51,276 nt of DNA. It comes from Bacteroidales bacterium UBA5429 (GTDB lineage: Bacteria; Bacteroidota; Bacteroidia; Bacteroidales; WCHB1-69). The position numbers were made by a program, and so were the translations under genes. Below, piece after piece: positions 7,539 to 15,764 of this stretch (the stretch's first letter is position 1; the number at the start of each line of letters is the position of its first letter). Where the stretch lies: assembly GCA_002427605.1 (NCBI GenBank), contig DIRT01000002.1:1-51276 (forward strand), in the 5' to 3' direction. The notes below the pieces were generated by a model. It saw only the letters and a program-made list of their open reading frames with translations, was not told where the DNA came from and ran no database searches.

Positions 7539-9326
7539 ATGAAAAAGAAAATTGAATTTAGTTTGGTTTATAGAGATATGTGGCAATCATCAGGGAAGTA
7601 TGTTCCCCGGGTGGATCAGTTGAAAAAGATTGCACCTGTGATTGTGGAGATGGGTTGTTTTTCTCGTGTTGAAACCAACGGAGGCGCATTTGAACAGGTC
7701 AATCTATTATATGGTGAAAATCCTAATAAAGCTGTGAGAGAGTGGGTAAAACCATTCAATGAAGCAGGAATCAAGACGATGATGCTGGAGCGTGCTTTGA
7801 ACGGATTGAGAATGTATCCTGTTCCCGCTGATGTTCGCCGTCTAATGTTTAAAGTGAAAAAAGCACAAGGGGTGGATGTGGCACGTTCTTTCTGTGGTTT
7901 GAATGACCCTCGTAACTTAGAACTTTCCATAAAATATGCTAAAGAAGCCGGAATGATCTCTCAAGCTGCATTGAGTATCACTCATTCCGAGGTTCATACC
8001 GTAGAGTATTATATGGAATTAGTGGACAAGTTAGTTGAGTTTGGTGCTGACGAGATTGGAGTCAAGGATATGGCGGGAATAGGTCGTCCCGTTATGTTAG
8101 GCAGATTAGTTAAAGCGATTAAAGATAAATATCCTCACATTATAGTGCATTATCACGGACACTCCGGTCCCGGTTTTGCAGTGGCTTCGATGTTGGAAGT
8201 GGCGAAAGCAGGTGTGGATATTTTGGATGTGGCTATGGAACCACTCTCCTGGGGTACAAGTCACCCTGATGTGATTACAATTCAGGCGATGCTTAAAGAT
8301 GCCGGTTTTGACGTACCTGAAATCAATATGAACGCTTATATGCGTGCCAGAAGTTTGACCCAGGAGTTTATGGATGATTTCTTGATCTATTTTATGGATC
8401 CTAAAAATAAACAACTCTCTTCATTGTTGATCGGTTGTGGTTTACCCGGCGGTATGATGGGCTCCATGATGGCAGACCTGAAAGGAGTACACAATGCAAT
8501 CAATATGTTCTTGAAAAATGCAGGAAAGAAAGAGATGAATGAGGATGAACTCTTGGTGGCACTCTTTGATGAGGTAAGGTATGTATGGCCTAAACTGGGT
8601 AATCCTCCTTTGGTTACTCCGTTCAGTCAGTACGTTAAAAATATTGCGTTGATGAACATCTTGCAGTTGGCGCAAGGCAAAGAGAGATATTCTACTATCG
8701 ATAAAAATACTTGGGATATGATTTTGGGTAAAACCGGAAAACTTCCGGGTACTTTAGCACCTGAAATCGTGGAATTAGTAAAAGCGAATAATTTAGAGTT
8801 CTCAACCGAAAATCCACAATCTTTCTATCCCGATGAGCTAGATAAGTACAGAAAAGAGATGGATGAGAATGGCTGGGATTATGGTCAGGACGATGAAGAG
8901 TTGTTCGAGTTTGCAATGCACGACAGACAATATCGTGACTATAAAGCTGGAACAGCAAAAGCTAAATTTGAAGAGGAATTGGAAGCAGCTAAACAGAAAT
9001 CCAATATTCAGGTGATTACCAAAGTGATCAAAGCCCCGGAAGTGATAAAAGAGGAACTGATCGCGAAAGTGAAAGAGACTAATCCTAATGCTAAACAAGT
9101 GGTTGCTCCAGTGGCCGGTATTTTAATCTGGGAATTGACTGTGAATGAACCATCGATGCCTAAACCTTTGGGAACTCGATATCAAGAGAATGAAACGGTT
9201 TGCTTTATTACCGCTTATTATGGTAATGAAGAGGTAAAAACGCTCTATGCCGGTCAACTCTGTGCGGTTGTGGCGCAACATGGTGATAAAGTAAATAAGG
9301 GAGATATTATTGCTTTTGTGGAGTAA
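7539..9326 (+). CDS. OadA/PycB-like carboxyltransferase lacking the biotin lysine
   Basis: The 595-residue protein has the architecture of oxaloacetate decarboxylase alpha / pyruvate carboxylase B: an HMGL-like TIM barrel, a conserved C-terminal carboxylase domain, and a terminal biotinyl-like domain from about residue 520. Active-site features include Y-R-D-M-W-Q near the N-terminus, the KDMAG segment whose Lys is carbamylated in the family, and the H-x-H metal pair in HYHGHSG. In the terminal domain the expected E-A-M-K-M reads T-A-Y-Y-G, with Tyr561 at the lysine position. Biotinylation there is therefore not possible. No OadB, OadG or biotin carboxylase gene is adjacent. It could act with a separate biotin carrier, or have another role. 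The fold call is firm; the reaction is uncertain. Confidence 0.85.
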   Translation: MKKKIEFSLVYRDMWQSSGKYVPRVDQLKKIAPVIVEMGCFSRVETNGGAFEQVNLLYGENPNKAVREWVKPFNEAGIKTMMLERALNGLRMYPVPADVRRLMFKVKKAQGVDVARSFCGLNDPRNLELSIKYAKEAGMISQAALSITHSEVHTVEYYMELVDKLVEFGADEIGVKDMAGIGRPVMLGRLVKAIKDKYPHIIVHYHGHSGPGFAVASMLEVAKAGVDILDVAMEPLSWGTSHPDVITIQAMLKDAGFDVPEINMNAYMRARSLTQEFMDDFLIYFMDPKNKQLSSLLIGCGLPGGMMGSMMADLKGVHNAINMFLKNAGKKEMNEDELLVALFDEVRYVWPKLGNPPLVTPFSQYVKNIALMNILQLAQGKERYSTIDKNTWDMILGKTGKLPGTLAPEIVELVKANNLEFSTENPQSFYPDELDKYRKEMDENGWDYGQDDEELFEFAMHDRQYRDYKAGTAKAKFEEELEAAKQKSNIQVITKVIKAPEVIKEELIAKVKETNPNAKQVVAPVAGILIWELTVNEPSMPKPLGTRYQENETVCFITAYYGNEEVKTLYAGQLCAVVAQHGDKVNKGDIIAFVE

Positions 9327-9909
9327 TTGAATCCTTTTTTGGATGGAGTACCCACTTTTTGGTTAATCTGAAAAGTGGGTATCCTATTATTAGGGCGACA
9401 CCCCAGCCGGCGATGAGGTCTCCCGGATAATGCACGCCCAGATAGATTCTGCTGTAGCTGAGTAAAAGCGACCAGAGTAAGGCTGCTGCAATGATCCAAC
9501 GGTTGCGGTTAGCGAGGAAAAGAATCACATAAAGTGCAAACAGCAAGGAGTTGGCAGCATGAGCGGAGGGAAAGCCAAACTGTCCCCCTCTGTAGAAAGT
9601 GCCATCGCTGCGTTGGAAAAGGTGAACCTGCTGCTCCAATTGAACCTCATGGGAAGGACGATCACGCTGTACCGAGCCTTTGATTAGATTGCATGTCTGA
9701 TCGGTTAGAGTCAACAACAGAATCAGAGAGAGAGTAATGAGCACCCCCTTTTTTTTATATTTCATAAAAGTCCAGATCAAAATGAACAAGTAGAGCGGAA
9801 TCCAGGTCCAACGGTTGGAGATGATATTCATGATGGGATCCAGCCAGTCGGCGTGCAACCGGTTGAGGATGAGAAATAGGGACTGGTCAAATTGAATGAT
9901 CGACTCCAT
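9307..9909 (-). CDS. PAP2-family membrane phosphatase
   Basis: This 200-residue integral membrane protein has all three PAP2 signatures: KGSVQRDRP (K-x6-RP), FPSAHAANS (PSGH-like, with Ala for Gly) and YSRIYLGVHYPGD (SR-x5-H-x3-D). Several transmembrane helices separate them. Such enzymes dephosphorylate undecaprenyl pyrophosphate or phosphatidic or lipid A phosphates at the periplasmic face. The start at 9909 is preferred: it begins just before the first helix and sits 1 nt from the upstream stop, whereas the longer in-frame start at 10011 would run 100 bp into the NamZ gene. The 3' end overlaps the convergent carboxyltransferase gene by 20 bp. Co-transcription with the muramidase gene fits a cell-wall recycling context. 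Confidence 0.9.
   Translation of the reverse strand: MESIIQFDQSLFLILNRLHADWLDPIMNIISNRWTWIPLYLFILIWTFMKYKKKGVLITLSLILLLTLTDQTCNLIKGSVQRDRPSHEVQLEQQVHLFQRSDGTFYRGGQFGFPSAHAANSLLFALYVILFLANRNRWIIAAALLWSLLLSYSRIYLGVHYPGDLIAGWGVALIIGYPLFRLTKKWVLHPKKDSITPQKQ
9349..9381 (+). terminator. Hairpin inside the 3' end of the PAP2 gene
   Basis: TACCCACTTTT (9349-9359) pairs perfectly with AAAAGTGGGTA (9371-9381) around an 11-nt loop. It lies 23 nt after the carboxyltransferase stop and inside the convergent PAP2 coding sequence. It may terminate the plus-strand transcript. There is no strong T tract. Confidence 0.5.
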
Positions 9910-9910
9910 G

Positions 9911-11095
9911 TTATTCAAAATCAGGATATAACAGATATTTACTTCGGATTTGTTTGAACGCTTCCAAATCCTTTTGCCAAGATTGCTCAATCTCTTCTTG
10001 CGTCCTTCCATTGATGATTTGCCAACGCAAAGTGGCGGAACCGGCTAACTTATCAAAGAAGTTCTTATTGGTAAAGAATTGCTCTTTATTAGGAAAGTTT
10101 TGGTAAGCTAAAAGGAGATACTCAACATTAAAAGAGTTCCCCTTAAGGAGCTCTTTTTGAGCATATTGCGTTAGATTGATTCCTCTGCACTTCTTCCCTT
10201 TTTGAGGCGGATTTTCAGATACTTTGGGAATCGATACAGGAGTAAAATAATCTTCACCAACCTTCAAGTCGGGATGTCCAAACTGTTGAAAAGGGTAAGG
10301 CGTTCCGCGTCCGACACTGATATCGGTGCCTTCAAACAAGCAGAGGGAAGGGTAGAGGTAGATTGCTTCATCGGTTTGGAGATTGGGGGAGGGCGGAATC
10401 GGCAAGGAGTAGCGCATGGTATGATCATACCCTTCAACAGGGATCACCTGCAAGTCGCACTCTATCCCGTTAGCCAGCCATTTTTCTCCATTGATCATCA
10501 TTCCATATTCCCCAATTGTCATACCATGTACGACAGGAATGGGGTGCATCCCCACAAATGATTGATACTCCATATTTAGGATTGGTCCATCCACAAAGTA
10601 ACCGTTAGGATTGGGACGGTCCAGAATCAGTACCTTAACACCCTGTTCTGCAGCTGCTTCCATAATATAGTGCAGGGTCGAGATATAGGTGTAGAAACGG
10701 CATCCCACATCTTGAATGTCAAACAAGATATAATCGACATCTTCCAATTGTTTGGGAGATGGTTTTTTGTTTTTTCCGTACAGAGAGACCACAGGAATCC
10801 CTGTTTTGGTGTCAATTCCCGATTGAATGACAGCGCCTGCTTCAGCATCTCCTCTAAAACCATGTTCCGGTGCAAAGATCTTCACAATATTGAGTTGCAG
10901 TGCATTGAGGGAATCCACAATATGGGTCTTCCCAATGGTTCCGGTAGGATTGGTGCAGATGGCAACACGTTGATTTTTGAGTAGCGGCAAGTACAACTCT
11001 GTTCGTTCAGCACCACAACGAATTTGAGCATAACTTATGTGATGCGTTGGGGATAATAGGAGGCAGAAGAAAAGTACAACAGTTAGTTTTTTCAT
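9911..11095 (-). CDS. DUF1343 / NamZ-type exo-beta-N-acetylmuramidase
   Basis: The 394-residue protein has a signal peptide (cleavage near Y-A-Q, residue 24) and the full DUF1343 domain. Recognisable segments are CTNPTG, FAPEHGFRGDAEAG, SLYG, FDIQDVGCRFYTY, LDRPNPNG and the GEYG-MMINGE region. Characterised members (NamZ, GH171) remove N-acetylmuramic acid from the non-reducing ends of peptidoglycan fragments; some Bacteroidales members act in MurNAc recycling. Location is predicted periplasmic. The PAP2 gene follows 1 nt after the stop, so the pair is probably an operon. A -7 box lies at 11124-11131. No MurNAc transporter or kinase gene is in the window. Confidence 0.88.
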   Translation of the reverse strand: MKKLTVVLFFCLLLSPTHHISYAQIRCGAERTELYLPLLKNQRVAICTNPTGTIGKTHIVDSLNALQLNIVKIFAPEHGFRGDAEAGAVIQSGIDTKTGIPVVSLYGKNKKPSPKQLEDVDYILFDIQDVGCRFYTYISTLHYIMEAAAEQGVKVLILDRPNPNGYFVDGPILNMEYQSFVGMHPIPVVHGMTIGEYGMMINGEKWLANGIECDLQVIPVEGYDHTMRYSLPIPPSPNLQTDEAIYLYPSLCLFEGTDISVGRGTPYPFQQFGHPDLKVGEDYFTPVSIPKVSENPPQKGKKCRGINLTQYAQKELLKGNSFNVEYLLLAYQNFPNKEQFFTNKNFFDKLAGSATLRWQIINGRTQEEIEQSWQKDLEAFKQIRSKYLLYPDFE

Positions 11096-11123
11096 ATTCA
11101 GTTCGGGCTGTTTATATAATAGA

Positions 11124-11131
11124 CAAAAGTA
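11124..11131 (-). promoter_or_regulatory. Bacteroidota -7 box for the muramidase-PAP2 pair
   Basis: On the minus strand this reads TACTTTTG, matching TAnnTTTG, 28 nt upstream of the ATG at 11095. Confidence 0.55.
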
Positions 11132-11148
11132 AAGAAAAAAGTTAAATA

Positions 11149-11179
11149 AAAAAAGCTGCCTTTTTGAGACAGCTTTTTT
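11149..11179 (-). terminator. Bidirectional rho-independent terminator after gdhA
   Basis: AAAAAAGCTG (11149-11158) pairs with CAGCTTTTTT (11170-11179), a 10-bp stem with an 11-nt loop. It lies 20 nt beyond the gdhA stop and gives T-runs on both strands. Confidence 0.85.
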
Positions 11180-11199
11180 ATCAGTATGTTATTCGAAGA

Positions 11200-12540
11200 T
11201 TAGTAAGCAACACCTTGATCAATCATAGCATCAGCAACTTTGATAAATCCTGCGATGTTAGCACCCTTAACATAGTTAATGTAACCATCTTCTTCAGTTC
11301 CATATTTCAAGCAATTTTCATGGATGTTGTTCATAATTTGATGTAATTTAGCATCAACTTCTTCTCTTGTCCATGATAATTTCATTGAGTTTTGAGTCAT
11401 CTCTAATCCTGAAGTAGCTACACCACCGGCGTTAGCTGCTTTACCGGGAGCGAAAGAGATTTTCTTGGATTGTAAGTAGGTAATAGCGTCAGCTGTACAT
11501 CCCATGTTAGAAGTTTCAACAACATATTGAACTCCGTTAGCAGCCAATTGTTTTGCATCGTCTAAGTTCAACTCGTTTTGGATTGCACAAGGCATAGCAA
11601 CGTCTACTTTTAATTCCCAAGGTTTTTTACCTGCAACAAATTTTGCATTAGGATATTTTTGAGCATAAGGAGCAACTACGTTGTTTCTGGTAGCAAGTAG
11701 TTCTCTCATATAGTCAATCTTATCACCTCTAATTCCTTCTTCGTCAATGATATATCCGTCAGGTCCGGAGATAGCAACAACGTTTCCACCTAATTCTTCT
11801 AATTTAAGAACAACTCCCCAAGCAACATTACCAAATCCTGAAACAGCTACTCTCTTACCTTTAATGGTGTCTTTCTTAGCTTCTAACATTCCTTGTAGGA
11901 AATAAACTGAACCGAAACCGGTAGCTTCAGGACGGATTAATGATCCACCCCAGTTCAAACCTTTACCTGTAAGAACGCCAACGTGTTCTCCGCGAATTCT
12001 CTTGTATTGACCATACATATAACCAACTTCACGTGCACCAACACCGATGTCACCAGCTGGAACGTCAGTTTCTGGTCCTAAATATTTTTGTAATTCAGTC
12101 ATGAAAGATTGAGTAAAGCGCATTACTTCACCTTCTGATTTTCCTGTTGGATCAAAGTCAGAACCTCCTTTACCACCACCCATTGGAAGTGTAGTTAAAG
12201 AGTTTTTAAGAGTTTGTTCGAATGCCAAGAATTTCATTGAGTCAACATTCACACTTTTGTGATAACGGATTCCACCTTTGTATGGTCCAATAGCCATGTT
12301 ATGTTGTACGCGGTATCCTCTGTTAACTTGAACTTTACCTGCATCATCAACCCAAGTAACTTTGAATTGGATAATTCTTTCAGGCTCAAGAAGTCTTTCA
12401 ACGATAGAATATTTGTCATATTTTGGATTCTCGTTAACAAAATCAACGATAGTTTCTAACACCTCTTTCGCAGCTTGAATGTACAATGGTTGTGCGGGGT
12501 TTTTTTCTTCTAAATCAGCGATTAATTTCTTTAGATCCAT
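11200..12540 (-). CDS. gdhA: NADP-type glutamate dehydrogenase
   Basis: GdhA interconverts glutamate with 2-oxoglutarate and ammonia. The 446-residue length is that of the hexameric bacterial NADP-type family. The substrate motif PMGGGKGGSDFDP carries the catalytic lysine, PAGDIGVGAREVG follows, and the Rossmann segment is SGFGNVAWG. The start at 12540 gives the normal N-terminus, and a promoter -7 box lies 49 nt upstream. Its codon use appears highly biased, which suggests strong expression. It is monocistronic: a strong terminator follows and the next upstream gene is divergent. In a peptide-fermenting bacterium it may run in either direction. Confidence 0.95.
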   Translation of the reverse strand: MDLKKLIADLEEKNPAQPLYIQAAKEVLETIVDFVNENPKYDKYSIVERLLEPERIIQFKVTWVDDAGKVQVNRGYRVQHNMAIGPYKGGIRYHKSVNVDSMKFLAFEQTLKNSLTTLPMGGGKGGSDFDPTGKSEGEVMRFTQSFMTELQKYLGPETDVPAGDIGVGAREVGYMYGQYKRIRGEHVGVLTGKGLNWGGSLIRPEATGFGSVYFLQGMLEAKKDTIKGKRVAVSGFGNVAWGVVLKLEELGGNVVAISGPDGYIIDEEGIRGDKIDYMRELLATRNNVVAPYAQKYPNAKFVAGKKPWELKVDVAMPCAIQNELNLDDAKQLAANGVQYVVETSNMGCTADAITYLQSKKISFAPGKAANAGGVATSGLEMTQNSMKLSWTREEVDAKLHQIMNNIHENCLKYGTEEDGYINYVKGANIAGFIKVADAMIDQGVAY

Positions 12541-12588
12541 AAATTTTTTTTTATTTTAAGGTTAATAAATCTTATGTAAATTGGTTTG

Positions 12589-12596
12589 CAAAAATA
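12589..12596 (-). promoter_or_regulatory. Bacteroidota -7 box for gdhA
   Basis: The minus strand reads TATTTTTG followed by C, a good match to TAnnTTTG, 49 nt upstream of the gdhA ATG. It is divergent from the -7 box at 12644. Confidence 0.65.
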
Positions 12597-12643
12597 CCGA
12601 TTTTTTTCGACATAATCCAGTTTTTAGTTAAATATTATTTATA

Positions 12644-12651
12644 TATCTTTG
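12644..12651 (+). promoter_or_regulatory. Bacteroidota -7 box for the methyltransferase gene
   Basis: TATCTTTG lies 39 nt before the ATG at 12690. It forms a divergent promoter pair with gdhA. Confidence 0.6.
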
Positions 12652-12689
12652 TAGTTTATGTCTCAAAAAAATAAACTCTCGTTTTATCG

Positions 12690-13499
12690 ATGGATTTATC
12701 ACTCTTTTTAGATCTCTTTGAAAAGGAATTGATTGATAATCAAGAAATTGCAAAGTATCATAGATTTGTTAACTCCCCCTATTTATATATTTACAGAAAG
12801 TCTTATTTAGCTCAAAGATTGCAATTTGTGATCGATTCTGTGGATAAGAAGGGTGCAAACATCTTAGACCTGGGATGTGGGTTTGGAACCTTTTCTATCT
12901 TTTTGGCGCTCAACGGGTATCGGGTACATGGAATTACCCTGGAATATTACTTTGATCAGATAGAATTAAGGAAAGATTATTGGTCCCAATTCGGAGACCT
13001 ATCACAACTCACTTTTGAGTATCAGGATCTCTTTAATTTGGATCCTCAAATTCATCAGTATGATTATATCGTGGCAATCGATACATTGCATCATATTGAA
13101 CCCATGCCGCAAGGATTGAACCATTTGAGTCAATTGTTGACCCCTTCGGGAGAAGTGATTATCAGTGAAGAGAATGGGAACAATCTGATTGCACAGATGA
13201 AACATTTTAAGGAAAGGGGTTTTAAGCGGATCTCCTCCTATTACGATCAACGTTTGAAGAAAGAGATCCAATTTGGCAATGAAAACACCCGTTCGCTTAA
13301 AAAGTGGCTAAAATTGGTTGAGCAGACTGATCTTAGTTTGGATCATGATTCGGTGAATTATATTCGTTGCTATTTTCCTTGGAGTTATAATAAAAAGGGG
13401 GAAGCGAATATTGTCGCAAGAGAGCAAAAGTTGTGGCGTAAATGTTCATTCTTGAGAGAATACTTCTTTTTTGGAATTAATTTTAGGCTAAAAAAGTAG
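12690..13499 (+). CDS. Class I SAM-dependent methyltransferase
   Basis: The 269-residue protein has a Rossmann-type SAM-binding core. Motif I is ILDLGCGFGTFSIFLA (about residues 55-70), an acidic residue ends the second strand (GITLE), and the post-motif region reads YDYIVAIDTLHHI, typical of methyltransferase families 11/25. A roughly 50-residue N-terminal extension precedes the core, and a basic C-terminal region follows. The substrate cannot be inferred. It is followed after 75 nt by pcm on the same strand. The ATG at 12690 is the only start near the promoter box. Family is confident, function unknown. Confidence 0.85.
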   Translation: MDLSLFLDLFEKELIDNQEIAKYHRFVNSPYLYIYRKSYLAQRLQFVIDSVDKKGANILDLGCGFGTFSIFLALNGYRVHGITLEYYFDQIELRKDYWSQFGDLSQLTFEYQDLFNLDPQIHQYDYIVAIDTLHHIEPMPQGLNHLSQLLTPSGEVIISEENGNNLIAQMKHFKERGFKRISSYYDQRLKKEIQFGNENTRSLKKWLKLVEQTDLSLDHDSVNYIRCYFPWSYNKKGEANIVAREQKLWRKCSFLREYFFFGINFRLKK

Positions 13500-13574
13500 A
13501 AATATCTGAAAGGGTAGGGTGTCAGATCAAACTATTTTTATAATTTTGTAGAATAATAACCTAATCAGGATAAA

Positions 13575-14219
13575 ATGAATTATTTAGAGGGTGCCAGAAA
13601 GGGCTTAATAGAGATTATAAAAGGTAAAGGAATTCATGATCAGAAGGTGTTGGATGCTATTGGCAAGGTGGAACGCCATCTTTTTTTGGAGTCTTTTTTA
13701 TGGTCTCGTGCCTACGAAGATATCGCTTTGCCAATCTATTGCGACCAGACCATATCACAGCCCTATACTGTCGCTTTTCAAACTCAGCTACTGGAAGTGC
13801 AAAAGGGTGATAAAATATTGGAAATTGGTACAGGTTCCGGCTATCAGGCAACCATCCTCAGCGCTATGGGGGCAAAGGTGTATTCCATCGAAAGACACTA
13901 TGAATTGTACAAACGAACCAAAAAACTACTGGAAACGATAGATCATAAAATTTTTCTCTTTTATGGCGATGGTTATCAAGGCGTTCCTCAATATGCCCCT
14001 TACGACAAAATTATCATTACCTGCGGTGCACCGAATATTCCTGAAACTTTGATGGATCAGCTAAAGGTAGGTGGTTATATGGTAGTTCCGGTTGGTGAAG
14101 ATACCCAGGTGATGAAAAGAGTCACAAAATTGGATAATAATGAGTACAAAATCGAGGATTTTGGCTATTTTGTATTTGTCCCGATGGTCGGCGGAACGGG
14201 GGATTTATCAACGTTGTAG
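13575..14219 (+). CDS. pcm: Protein-L-isoaspartate O-methyltransferase
   Basis: Pcm methylates isoaspartyl residues in damaged proteins using SAM, starting their repair. The 214-residue length is normal. Diagnostic segments are QTISQPYTVA near residue 60, the SAM motif ILEIGTGSGYQATILSA, VYSIER at the end of the second strand, DGYQGVPQYAPYDKIIIT and the GGYMVVPVG segment. The start at 13575 gives the usual N-terminus. The usual P-Y-I/M-V-A-x-M-T reads PYTVAFQTQ here. It is downstream of another methyltransferase gene, and 3' repeats and a palindrome separate it from the convergent secreted-protein gene. Confidence 0.92.
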   Translation: MNYLEGARKGLIEIIKGKGIHDQKVLDAIGKVERHLFLESFLWSRAYEDIALPIYCDQTISQPYTVAFQTQLLEVQKGDKILEIGTGSGYQATILSAMGAKVYSIERHYELYKRTKKLLETIDHKIFLFYGDGYQGVPQYAPYDKIIITCGAPNIPETLMDQLKVGGYMVVPVGEDTQVMKRVTKLDNNEYKIEDFGYFVFVPMVGGTGDLSTL

Positions 14220-14287
14220 GGGACAGGTCGCGTTTTATTGCAAGGGACGGTTGCGTTTTATTGCAAGGGACAGGTCGCGACCTGTCC
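14220..14287. repeat. Three imperfect 21-24-bp tandem units ending in a palindrome
   Basis: Units begin GGGACAGGTCGCG (14220-14243), GGGACGGTTGCG (14244-14266) and GGGACAGGTCGCG (14267-14287). The first two share the tail TTTTATTGCAA. The last is the right-hand part of a perfect 20-bp palindrome (14268-14287). It sits between convergent genes and probably acts as a bidirectional terminator; it resembles REP-type repeats. Confidence 0.75.
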
Positions 14288-14295
14288 ATTAAAAA

Positions 14296-14751
14296 TCACC
14301 TCAAAAATTCACAATCATTAAACTTCTCCTTCCGGACGTTATAATCAGGATCCAAAACAAAGAGTGCACTTTTACCGATACAATCTTGATTATTCCTGTT
14401 CTTTCTGTTTAATTGAATGCTGTATTTTAATAATATAGCTTGGTTGGGAATCAATTTGTAGGTAATAGTGGTGTAATTTTTTTTCTCTGTTACTACTCCT
14501 CCATCCAGTTCAATCCATTGCGCTTCTCCGGGACTCATCTCCTGTCTGTAAGAAATCGCACTGTGGTGATTGCCATTGATAAAAATCAGAATCACGATCA
14601 CTCTGTTGGGATTGTCAGGATCTTTAAAAGCGGAGCGGTGGTATTGCCACTCCATATTCCCATTGGAATCGGTAAGGGATGAACTTTGAGCCGAGAGTTG
14701 TACCCAAGAGAAAGAAAGAATCAAAAATAGTATATAAACTGCTCTTTTCAT
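14296..14751 (-). CDS. Small secreted protein, unknown
   Basis: The 151-residue protein has a clear signal peptide, with cleavage after about residue 21 (L-S-A, then Q). The mature domain has alternating beta-type sequence and two Cys residues near the C-terminus (in QDCIGK and NDCEF) that could form a disulfide. I recognise no family. It starts 1 nt after the GT9 gene stop, so it is probably the last gene of the YitT / acyltransferase / GT9 run. Real by signal peptide and context; function unknown. Confidence 0.65.
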   Translation of the reverse strand: MKRAVYILFLILSFSWVQLSAQSSSLTDSNGNMEWQYHRSAFKDPDNPNRVIVILIFINGNHHSAISYRQEMSPGEAQWIELDGGVVTEKKNYTTITYKLIPNQAILLKYSIQLNRKNRNNQDCIGKSALFVLDPDYNVRKEKFNDCEFLR

Positions 14752-14752
14752 T

Positions 14753-15763
14753 TTAGATTTGATTTATAAAGTAAGCTACCTCCTCCATGTTAATCCGTTC
14801 CATACAGCGGAAATGCCCCAAAGGACACTTTTTATATCCTAGTTTGGAACAGGGTCTGCAACTTAACGATGCAATTTCAAAATTTCTGACCGGAACGGCA
14901 TCTTGACCGGGATTGTAGGGATACATTCCCAATTCAGGAACGGTATTGCCCCAGATTACCGCCATGGGAGTCCGAAGTGCCGCACCAATATGCATCAATC
15001 CGGTGTCAGGGGTGACCAGACAGTGACTCCTTTTAATTACAGCGGCAGACTGATGCAGATTGATACAACCGCATAGATTGAGTATTTGATTTGGATTTTG
15101 AGCCGCTAACTGCTCCCCCATGCGAAGGACATCCTTCCCCCCTAATAATATTATTGGCAAATGAAGAAGAGAACAAAGATGTTGAAGCTGATGATAGGGA
15201 ATCTGCTTGGTTTTATGATTGGCACCCAGAGCGATGGCAACAAATCGATCTCGGAAAGGGGTAGGGAGCGTGTCACAAAACTGAAGCTCCTCTTCACGGA
15301 TAAAGAAATCGAGACCCTTTTGATCCAACTCCACCGATAAAGGAGCTATAGCACGGGCATAGCGGTCTACAATGTGCAAAGGAGGTAAGCTGTTGATTTT
15401 CAGGTATACTAAGAACCATTTTCGGATGTTGAGCTTAGGAAAACTATATCGCGGAACACCTAAAAAACGGGAAACTTTTCGGGAATTGACATTCTTTTGA
15501 AGATCAATAATGCAGTTAAAATTGAGATTTTTAAGCTCTTTTAATACCTCCTGATCCCCTTTTTGAAAAGTGTGAATTTGCGTAATGTAAGGATTTGATT
15601 CCAGAATGGAACGGTACTCCTTTTTGACTAAAAAATGGATCTCAGCTTCCGGTTTGGCAGCACGAAGAGCTCTTACTACGGGTGTAGTCAGCACAATATC
15701 CCCGATAGAACTGAATCTGATGATTAAATATTTTTCTTTAGCGGGATTAGTAGGGGTCTCCAT
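14753..15763 (-). CDS. Glycosyltransferase family 9 (heptosyltransferase-like)
   Basis: GT9 enzymes transfer ADP-activated sugars, typically heptose, to the lipopolysaccharide core at the inner face of the cytoplasmic membrane. The 336-residue protein has the N-terminal FSSIGDIVLTTPVVRAL motif, a central ALGANHKTKQIP segment corresponding to the nucleotide-binding loop, and the C-terminal TPDTGLMHIGAALRTP motif with its conserved Asp. The last 50 residues carry a Cys cluster (C-x2-C, then C-x6-C), common in Bacteroidota members. It starts 1 nt after the acyltransferase stop, so the two are likely co-translated. The exact sugar is not determined. Confidence 0.9.
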   Translation of the reverse strand: METPTNPAKEKYLIIRFSSIGDIVLTTPVVRALRAAKPEAEIHFLVKKEYRSILESNPYITQIHTFQKGDQEVLKELKNLNFNCIIDLQKNVNSRKVSRFLGVPRYSFPKLNIRKWFLVYLKINSLPPLHIVDRYARAIAPLSVELDQKGLDFFIREEELQFCDTLPTPFRDRFVAIALGANHKTKQIPYHQLQHLCSLLHLPIILLGGKDVLRMGEQLAAQNPNQILNLCGCINLHQSAAVIKRSHCLVTPDTGLMHIGAALRTPMAVIWGNTVPELGMYPYNPGQDAVPVRNFEIASLSCRPCSKLGYKKCPLGHFRCMERINMEEVAYFINQI

Positions 15764-15764
15764 G

